64,000 nt of DNA. It comes from Takakia lepidozioides (lineage: Eukaryota; Streptophyta; Takakiopsida; Takakiales; Takakiaceae). Below, piece by piece: positions 56,677-64,000 of the stretch. Numbering within the stretch: position 1 is the stretch's first letter; every line of letters begins with the position of its first letter. A program made the position numbers and the translations under genes. Under the pieces are notes generated by a model. The model did no database searches. It was not told where the DNA came from and saw only the letters and a list, made by a program, of their open reading frames with translations. The stretch spans positions 87,588,756 through 87,652,755 of the forward strand of contig CM060731.1 in the NCBI GenBank assembly GCA_030704615.1, read 5' to 3'.

Positions 56677-57888
56677 GATTGATTTGACTGGCCAGTAACT
56701 TGTAAGTTGAGTTGGAACCACTCTTGGTTGTACATTGGTGTGGAAGAGAGCAAGAAGATGTCTCTTATCACCATAGGCAGCTAACATGTTGTTGGCTTCC
56801 TTCCATGCTCCTTCAGTTATTGAGAGTTCGTTGTCCCACACTTTGACCTTTTGGTGCAACTCTAAAAGTTGCTGGTCCTTTTGTTCATTGAGGCGCTTCA
56901 ACTCCTGGATGACACCCTCATTGCAACAAAGAGTATTTTTCATGTCCGCAATGAGTGCTCCCTGCTCCAGTGCCTGTGCCTTTGCCCATGCATAACCTAG
57001 TTTTCTTCTTGATTTTCTCATCAGCTTGTTCCAGCTTAGCCATTAGTGTGGCAGATTGCATGGCAAGTTTCTGGTTGGTTGCTGCCAACCCAGCATTAAC
57101 GACTTGCAGTGATGCAAGAGTTTCTTCATGCTTGACTTACAAGAGCTGTTGTTTGTGATCATCCTGTAATTACTCCTGCTTAAGGCCTGCTTTGATTAAA
57201 TTCTTTTTTTCAAGCTGCAAGGCAACATTAGACGCATCTAGGGCTTGCTGTAATTTGAGGCTCGCCTCAACATCAAGTTTGGTCGCCCGCTCGGATAGAA
57301 TTCAAGCCTCAAACTCCTGTTTGAGCTCCTCTTTCGGTGCTGCCAACTGTGTTGAAGGAACACGAGTCTTAAAGTAGTTCCCCAAAAGGTTAAGGGTTCT
57401 GCTTATAGAACATGACCATGGCCTGCTGCGGATCTTCCTGCGGACCTTGCTTTGGTTCATCCTGGTTATCAACAGCCTGGTGTCTCGCAAACCATTCAGG
57501 CCAAGTACCCACTTGACTCTGCACTTGTTCAGCCTCAACTGCTGAAGGTGCAGCTTCACCTCGGGCCTGTACCGTTTCAACCTCTATCACAGGTTTGGCT
57601 TTACTCTACACAACTGGAATCATCTTGGACAGAATTGGTATCTTCGGAACTATTGAAGGCTTGACTATTCCATAGCTTTCATAGAGAAGATCATCCTTCT
57701 CAATATCCTTCACTATTCATTCCTTAGTGGGAAAGTCCAATCTTTCCCTTTCTGAGGAAAGGGGTTCGGGTCTAGGAGCAAGACCGAACTGTGTTACCTG
57801 CGGGGTAACTTGAACAGTTGGGCTGTCAAGGTGACCTCTTCCTCCTGCTCCACTGCTTGCACTTCCTATAATAGTGATAACACCTAAG
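56677..57888 (-). pseudogene. ORF-X copy 2: coiled-coil frame, broken by the CACTA element
   Basis: The region 57660-57880 matches ORF-X copy 1 (37970-38180) on the same strand. Downstream on the minus strand the frames give a Gln/Glu-rich linker (57590-57390) and a long heptad segment (57300-56800; KLGYAWAKAQALEQGALIAD, LKRLNEQKDQQLLELHQKV). Stops and frame changes show decay. The CACTA terminus at 56676 cuts it. At the other end it abuts a family-B LTR of opposite orientation. Confidence 0.55.
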
Positions 57889-58098
57889 TGTCAGTGCCAC
57901 GAGGGCAAGACAGCTGAAGCCACGAGGGTATATGGCGGGTAGTGATTTACTCATACTACCCGGCCATGAGGCAGAAATGGCTAAGTGCCCGGCACTTAGC
58001 AGCAACGAAACACGGGATACACTACCACGAGAAACAGTAGCGGGTAATATAGCAGCCGTGAACCACGATATCACACAGCCACGGTAGCATAGGCTTTA
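57889..58098 (+). repeat. Truncated LTR-like repeat of family B
   Basis: TGTCAGTGCCACGAGGGC onward matches 3213-3420 for about 200 bases in the same orientation. It is then cut by the LTR of A6 at 58099. It supports 3213 and 57889 as true repeat ends. Confidence 0.7.
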
Positions 58099-58815
58099 TG
58101 TCGCACACCTCACTTCGGTAAGCTCCCCTTCAAGTCATAGTTACTCACTTTGATGCACGCGCCTAACTACCAAACTGGCCGTCGGGCCCACTCGGAGCTT
58201 CGGCTGCTCGTCGGGGCATAACGGTCCCCCTCACACTCCCACTCAACCCTCGACATGTCGCAATTCCCTTTGGTAGATGGCAGTCCGGAACAGCTCCCCA
58301 CACCTTGGTCGCTTTTCGGCTCGCACGCTTACTCACTAGTTTTTGGTCACCAACGGGCTTGCACCGTTCTCGGGGTTACTACTCCCTATATATACTCAGT
58401 GTAGGTGTCCGCGGGGGTTCCACAAGTAGCACCCTCCAAATCTAGTGCACCACCACTCAGACCCTCGATCGTCCCTGTGGTGAGCCGTGGTGAGTCTTGG
58501 CGCATCCACCACCGCCCCAATGGACCGTGGTGAGTCCCAAGACTCCCCACGACTCCCACCACAAGGCCTCAGCCTCATGGTGAGTCCTATGTCACCCCCA
58601 CTACAACTCCCTACGCCATCACCACCCCTCGTGGAGCCCCCACCACCGCCACCCGGTTTGCGGGGCTCCACCTAGTGAGCGCCACTGCCTCCTTGAGTGC
58701 CTTCGGCACTCAAGGGTGCTTCAGTCCCCTTTCCTATTTGCTGCCATTGCCCCCACCATAGGGGCAGCCCCTCTTGTGTCCCGACCCCCCACCCTCAAGG
58801 CAAAGGGCCGTGACA
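58099..58815 (-). repeat. 3' LTR of element A6
   Basis: Minus-strand LTR of family A (717 bp), from TGTCACGG at 58815 to GCGACA at 58099. It is more diverged from A4 than the two A4 LTRs are from each other, so the insertion is older. Confidence 0.9.
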
Positions 58816-59714
58816 CACACCCCTACCAACGAGGAGTCGATGTCCTCATAGACTTGTCCCTTTTTGTGGAAACTAACATCCAAGTTGTGGCGTCCCACAT
58901 CAAGGAGTTTGTTTCCGTACCATGGCGTCCCATGGCAAAGAACCAAACCCCCACTTCTCCACTAGTTAGTTCGGCCGACTTCCTCCAAGTCCCGACCAAG
59001 GGTGGAGCCTCTCAAGCTCCACCCAGTGCACTCTTCTTGGCCCACTTCAAGGCCAAGGAACGATCATCCCCGAGCATTGAATCGCCTTACTGCAACAACA
59101 TTGCTTGCGACTGCTCATGATGCCGCTTTTTTGGCATCACCTTGAGTAAGGGTTCACCTTGAACCCTTTTTGACTAGGAAGATAACCTTGAACCAACCAT
59201 GCGTCCCAATCACTACAATTGGGTCTGTCTTGGAATGTTGGCCTGAGGTACAGGAACACGTCAAAGCCGCACTACGACTTCGTCCCGAGGCTACACGATT
59301 ATAGTACGTGAACGGAAGCACGTAGCTTCCATGTTAGCCCGCACTATAAGGCAACCCCCTCGATAGCGCAATTATAGTACGCGCACGCGCCAGGTGCGCA
59401 CTGGCACGTGAACTCCCAAAGAAGGCGCAAGTTTTCTTGCCCCTCGGATGGGAGTCACCCGATTTCGGCACTGCGCAAACACACGATTAATCCAATTTAC
59501 CTCTCCCACTTTTGTAAGCTAGCATGCATTCTACACACTAGCCAATCATACCATGCATCACCATTCCAAACAAAATAGGAAGCATAACATTTGGAAACCA
59601 TTTTATTTCTAAATAAAATTTGTACAACACAAGTTTTTACAATCGGATTCCTGAGCTAGCTAAGTCGGACTAAGCATGCATTTCCTCCTCCACAATCCAA
59701 GGTTGATGTCCCCA
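58816..59714 (-). other. 3' noncoding region of A6
   Basis: Counterpart of 46229-47134 in A4, including the GGAAGC-GCTTCC hairpin near 59315-59335. No coding frame. Confidence 0.7.
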
Positions 59715-60709
59715 TCAACGCTTCTTCCGCTTTTGAGGTCGCCCTTCGAAAGCTGCAACCGCCTCGGATGCGTTTCCCATTTCTGAGGCACGCACCCAAG
59801 TTGCCTCCACTTGATGATAGCCCTTCCATTTCACGAGATACCCCGTTTCTCGATTCTTGAACCTCCTCGACTTAAGCACTGCCTCTAGCTCGTACCCGGG
59901 TTCATTTTCATGATCCAACAGCACAAGTAGTGGACGCAACACTTGATGCCGATTCGGACGCGCTTCATCTTTGAAACTTGTAAGGCTTCAAAAGGGAAAC
60001 GTGGAATACTGGATGCACCTTGCTGTTTGTCGACATCTCCAATTCATACACATCCTCATTTATAACCTTCCGGATGCGAAAGGGCCCCGCATACGGAGGT
60101 ACGAACTTCGGACTCACTTCCGGAGGTAGTCAAAAATTCTTGATGTTCAACCAGACCTCCATGCCTGCCTCAAACTTAACTTCTCTCCACTTCCGATTCG
60201 CCTGCCGTTCATTTCGTTTTCTAGCTTTGGCAATGTTGTACTTTGCGAGCTCCAACAAACGCTCGCGTTCTTCCAGCACCGCTGCTGATGCCGGCTCCTC
60301 ACCGTCTTGGGCATCCCAACTTATCGGCACCAAATGTGCTTTTCCATAGACCAATATGAAAGGGGAAACTCCCGTTGCAGAGTGTTTTGTGTTATTATAA
60401 CAGAATTCTGCCGCATCCAAGTGCTCCATCCAGTCCGACTGGTCTATCGACACATAATTCCGCAAGATCTGCTTCACCACGGAGTTCACTCTTTCTGTTT
60501 GGCCGTCCGTTGTAGATCAGAAGGCCATGCTCATCTTGAGTCTCATCCCCATCTTCTTCCAAGGTACCCTCCAAAATTTACTTGTAAACTTTGGATCGCG
60601 ATCCGAAACAATATCCTTCTAGGAGTCCATGATGTTTGAAAACGTGGGCGAAGTAAAGTCGCCCCGTCTGCCCCTGTGAGATGAAATGGTCCATTTTACT
60701 GAACCTATC
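59715..60709 (-). pseudogene. Integrase and chromodomain of element A6, 5'-truncated
   Basis: The chromodomain frame (59942-59715) is open: VEAVLKSRRFKNRE, YLVKWKGYHQVEATW, FEGRPQKRKKR. The integrase end (60489-60130) is in another frame, with a TGA just after NIKNF. Homology upstream stops at 60710, where an LTR of another element begins, within the block equivalent to the VVDRFSKMGHF region of A4. The 5' half probably continues beyond that insertion, outside the window. Confidence 0.88.
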
Positions 60710-61130
60710 TGTAACAAGGTAGAATCTAGAAGGTTCTAGATGAAGGAGGAAAGTTCCCTAGAAGTTTCCACAATAATTAGGAAGGATCATAAGAAGTTTG
60801 ACTTGAGGATCTCAAGTCAAACCTCTAAGATATTCATATTATAGAGAGTAGGTCAAATCTTTGATAAAGTCATATTGTAGAGAATATGTTAAACCTAGGA
60901 AGGTTGACTTTAGCAAGTATCTTTGATAAAGTCGTATTGTGGAGAATATGTCAAACCTATGAAGGTTGACTTTAGGAAGCTTTGACTTGAGGCTCTCAAG
61001 TCAAACCTTTAAAATAATCAAATTGTGAAGGGTATATAAACCTGCAATGAAAGCCTAGAAGGCTCAAGTTGTTTTGGGAAAAAGTTGAGAAGTACTTCTA
61101 TTCTAGTTTGTGTAGATCTTGGGTGTTACA
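60710..61130 (+). repeat. 5' LTR of element C
   Basis: The LTR begins TGTAACAAGG and ends GGTGTTACA. A 62-bp tandem repeat (CTTTGATAAAGTC at 60859 and 60921) lies in U3. A TATATAA box lies at 61034-61040. Confidence 0.92.
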
Positions 61131-61131
61131 A

Positions 61132-61143
61132 TGGTATCAGAGC
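61132..61143 (+). other. Primer binding site of element C (initiator Met tRNA)
   Basis: TGGTATCAGAGC starts one base after the LTR, complementary to the initiator methionine tRNA 3' end. Confidence 0.92.
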
Positions 61144-61284
61144 CTAGTCTTTCTTAAAGTTGGGAGTGATTACCTTCTTTAGGAGGATTCGATTAAGATG
61201 TTTTTAGAGATTTTTGTTGTTAACATTTTAAAGTGTTGAATAGATAGTAGTGATGGTGCGTCATAACGATAGTATAAAAATTTT

Positions 61285-61716
61285 ATGGACTTAAATCAAC
61301 CTCATTTCCGTGATTTTCCTTCGGAGTGTGAGTTTAAAATTATATGTCGTCGTAAAACAGAAATTAGAGATATGATAGTACAAAGATTTGGAGAGGAACA
61401 ATATCAAGAAGTGTTACAAAACCCACGACCTGTCGTCTTTCCTATAATTAGAAATTGGAATATATACATATGTGTATATACATAGCTCATGGATCGAGGT
61501 AGACATTTTCTGCCTATTTTTCCACCGCCAGATGTATTTAGTATCAATGTGCGCGCCATCGACAAACATCATCTTGTCAGATTTTTAGTTACAGAATTTG
61601 GGGTAGAATTCATGAACCTTGTCATGAGTTCAAACGTCCCTTTTGTATTACCAATAGTCACGTACGATATGGTTTGGGATTGCATTATTTACATATTGTA
61701 TTATGATAAGAGATAG
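61285..61716 (+). pseudogene. Leader frame of element C with an internal duplication
   Basis: Between primer site and gag a frame of about 144 codons runs from the ATG at 61285 to a TAG at 61714, with a single TAG at 61483-61485 followed at once by ATG. The two halves resemble each other: both have a hydrophobic-basic start, a Phe-Gly block (QRFGEEQYQEV and TEFGVEFMNLV) and then P-x-V-x-P-I. I know no such protein in front of gag in chromoviruses. It may be an accessory frame or part of an older gag N-terminus. Confidence 0.5.
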
Positions 61717-61769
61717 TATACATTAATTTTAAAACACAAACACCACGAAGGAATGAGTAGTGGAGCAAG

Positions 61770-62804
61770 ATGGCGGACAATGAAGAAATGGTGGACAACG
61801 CACACACTACTCATCAAACCAATGATAAGACGGTGTGGATAATGGAGCGCTTACACGAATTGCAGAATGTTTTTGTCATGACCCAACAACAAAACAACGT
61901 GTTGATGGAAGAACTTAAACAAGTGAGACAATCAACCGCCCCGGGACTGGTTGCTGATGGGTCGGATACGTTACTGCAAAAGATGATCAAGACGTGCAAG
62001 GTCGAGCCGTATAAAGGAAGTCGCGTCATGGGAGTGTTAGAAGGATGGACTTATCGAATGGAGGTACATCTGTCATATTTTCCTACATCAAGTGATTTGG
62101 ACCACGGAATGTTCATACGATCTTTTCTACTCGACAATGCTTCAACATGGTTACAGACATAGGAGAGAAGACAGATTGCAAAAGGAGAACTTTTACTATG
62201 GAGCACCTTGAAAGCAGGACTGCTCCAACAATTCAAGGCAGTAGATGCTGTTACAACTGCTCGAATGAAATTATGGAATTTGGAACAACGCGGGAGTGTG
62301 CAAAATTACATTGAAGATTTTTTGAATCTTCAGGTCCAAATCGAAGACATGAGTCCTACAGAAGCTCTAGACAACTTCAAAAGAGGATTGAAGAAGAAAA
62401 TTCAAGGAGAGGTAATTTTACGCAACCCGGTTGATGTCCACGAAGCAATTTCATTGGCCCAAAAGATTGAAGGGACGCTACCAAAATACGACGAAGGTAT
62501 ACACGTTCCATTGAACCAATACGGGCCAACGCCTATGGAGCTTGGAAATCTTCGAAGACGGGATAACTTCCAATACTCTCAAAGAAATAGGCCAGGAATT
62601 AGATATGGGGAAGATAACACACAACGACGAATAAAATTGAATGACAAGGATGTGACCTCCTCAACATTCTCACGAATAGAAAGACAAAGGGAAACTAGAC
62701 AATGTTACAACTGTGGAAAATATGGACATCTTGCAGCCAACTGCCGAAGTGGAAGGTACAATCGACAAACTTATCGAAGACCTCTTAACAATTTAAGGAG
62801 ATGA
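61770..62804 (+). pseudogene. Gag of element C with one stop codon
   Basis: The frame from the ATG at 61770 to TGA at 62804 has one internal TAG (62160-62162). It contains a coiled-coil-like N-terminus (MERLHELQNVFV), the gag core (WTYRMEVHLSYFPTS, LLDNASTWLQT, MKLWNLEQRGSVQNYIEDFL, LDNFKRGLK) and a CCHC zinc knuckle (CYNCGKYGHLAANC). The sequence is unrelated in detail to family A gag. Confidence 0.88.
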
Positions 62805-62975
62805 GAAGATAACGAACATCACAATGAGCAGGAAAACGAGGACAACCAATAAGTAGACCTCGCGGTCTTACTGGTTCTACAAAAGAGAGGAAAGGCGAGA
62901 GGCCCTACAAGGAGAAGAGACAAATCAATCATGCGGGCAAGAAAGAGACGCAGTTAATTGTGGCAGATAAGGTAT

Positions 62976-64000
62976 TCATGTGAGAGTGTTGATAGACCCT
63001 GGGGTAATAGAAAACTTCTTATCTAGAAAGGCTGCCTTGAAACTAGGACTCCCCTTAGAAAAGGATGAAAGAGATGAAGTAGAAATGCCAAATGGACATA
63101 CAGAGGCCATTGGGACACTACCTAAAAACATAAAGTTGTCGATTGGTAAATATAGAGAAACCTTAGAATGGTGAGTGGTCAGATTAGCTTGATATGACGT
63201 AATATTAGGCATGCCTTGGATGGAATCTCACAACCCTGATGTTGATTGGCATCGAAAGATAGTCAAAACCCAAAATTGGAAAATATGGGGAGATCGAGTG
63301 AAGACACCATATCGAAACCTACCATCATTTGTTATAGGTACTACAGCTATATGTAAGAAAGATTTATTATTTGTAGGTTTAATAAGAGACGTGGAAAATC
63401 CGAAAAAAGACATGAGTGAGGTCCCTATAGAATTACAGAGTGTATTGAAAGAGTTCAAAGATGTATTTCCAGATGACCTACCAGCACGGCTTCCGCCAAA
63501 GAGAAGAGTAGATCATAAGATTGAGGTTGTTCCAAGTAGTACTCATTCTTGTAAAGTTTCTTATCGATTAGCACCAAACGAGTTGGAAGAATGTAAGGCT
63601 CAAGTCGAGGATCTACTATCAAAAGGCTTTATAAGACCAAGTGTATCCCCGTATGTAGCGCCGGTGTTGTTTGTAAAGAAAAAAGATGAAGCAATGCGCA
63701 TGTGCATTAATTATCGAGCACTCAACCAGCAGACAGTGAAGAACAAGTACCCGTTACCACGCATGAACGATCTATTTGACCAAGTGCGAGGAGCAAAATA
63801 CTTTACGAAGCTTGATTTGAGGAGTGGATACAACCAAATTCGAGTCGCTGATGAAGATGTATATAAGACCGCTTTCCGCACTAGGTATGAACATTTTGAA
63901 TACATGGTTATGTCATTTGGTCTCACCAATGCCCCAGCCACATTCATGGGCCTCATGAATGATATCTTTCGCCCATTCTTAGATAGATTTGTGATAGTCT
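62976..64000 (+). pseudogene. Protease and reverse transcriptase of element C, partial
   Basis: One frame holds a decayed protease (VLIDPGVIENFLS, with Pro and Val in the D-S-G-A signature; later VILGMPWM). It is broken by two TGA codons (about 63172 and 63190), followed by an open reverse transcriptase start: [62 protein letters not shown]. The window ends before the catalytic YxDD. The frame is shifted by one relative to gag. Confidence 0.9.

Larger units (their letters stand above)
60710..64000 (+). mobile_element. Element C: Ty3/Gypsy element inserted in A6, runs off the window
   Basis: A 421-bp LTR starts where A6 homology ends. Primer site, an unusual leader frame, gag, protease and reverse transcriptase follow in order. 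The reverse transcriptase is cut by the window edge just before its YxDD box. The expected 5-bp target is CTATC (60705-60709), and the second copy should follow the 3' LTR beyond the window. In-frame stops in leader, gag and protease make this copy inactive. Confidence 0.93.

Overview
The window is eukaryotic and comes from a land plant. It holds many chromodomain Ty3/Gypsy, Ty1/Copia, CACTA, LINE and tRNA-derived SINE sequences, and host genes with GT-AG introns. The best clue to the organism is a 15-exon minus-strand gene (about 16.6-33.6 kb) whose exons join in phase into IFT57, an intraflagellar transport protein. Flowering plants and conifers have lost cilia and IFT, so a gene with an open frame points to a plant with flagellated sperm: a fern, lycophyte or bryophyte, or less likely a cycad or Ginkgo. 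The TE-swollen introns make a fern-like large genome my preferred guess (inference).

Layout. 0-16 kb: a graveyard of retrotransposons. It holds a truncated chromovirus with one LTR (A1, minus), a gag fragment fused to another LTR (family B), palindromic and subterminal-type repeats, a decayed gag-protease element (F) carrying a SINE with target duplication, and a Ty1/Copia element (minus) split by a rearranged chromovirus (A2). 16.5-33.6 kb: IFT57, with SINEs, two MITE-like elements and a 9.5-kb intron that contains a rearranged LINE. 34-40.6 kb: a 120-bp tandem repeat, a chromovirus gag-protease fragment (A3) and a long minus-strand frame of unknown family (ORF-X). 40.6-49.5 kb: a chaperonin-60-like exon and an unidentified exon-like frame. 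The latter is broken by a SINE (itself split by a nearly complete chromovirus, A4, with about 99% identical LTRs) and by a 1.2-kb terminal-inverted-repeat element built of AATTCAATTGAATT palindromes. 51.8-53.0 kb: an intact single-exon plant pseudokinase. 53.5-60.7 kb: a CACTA transposase remnant inside a second ORF-X copy, then a family-B LTR fragment and a minus-strand chromovirus 3' half (A6). 60.7-64 kb: another Ty3/Gypsy element (C) inserted in A6; it runs off the window.

The two convincing intact host genes are IFT57 and the pseudokinase. Everything else is mobile DNA or broken gene pieces. The insertion order can be read directly: exon, then SINE, then A4; A6, then C; Copia, then A2; ORF-X, then CACTA. 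All family assignments rest on motif recognition by eye, without database searches.
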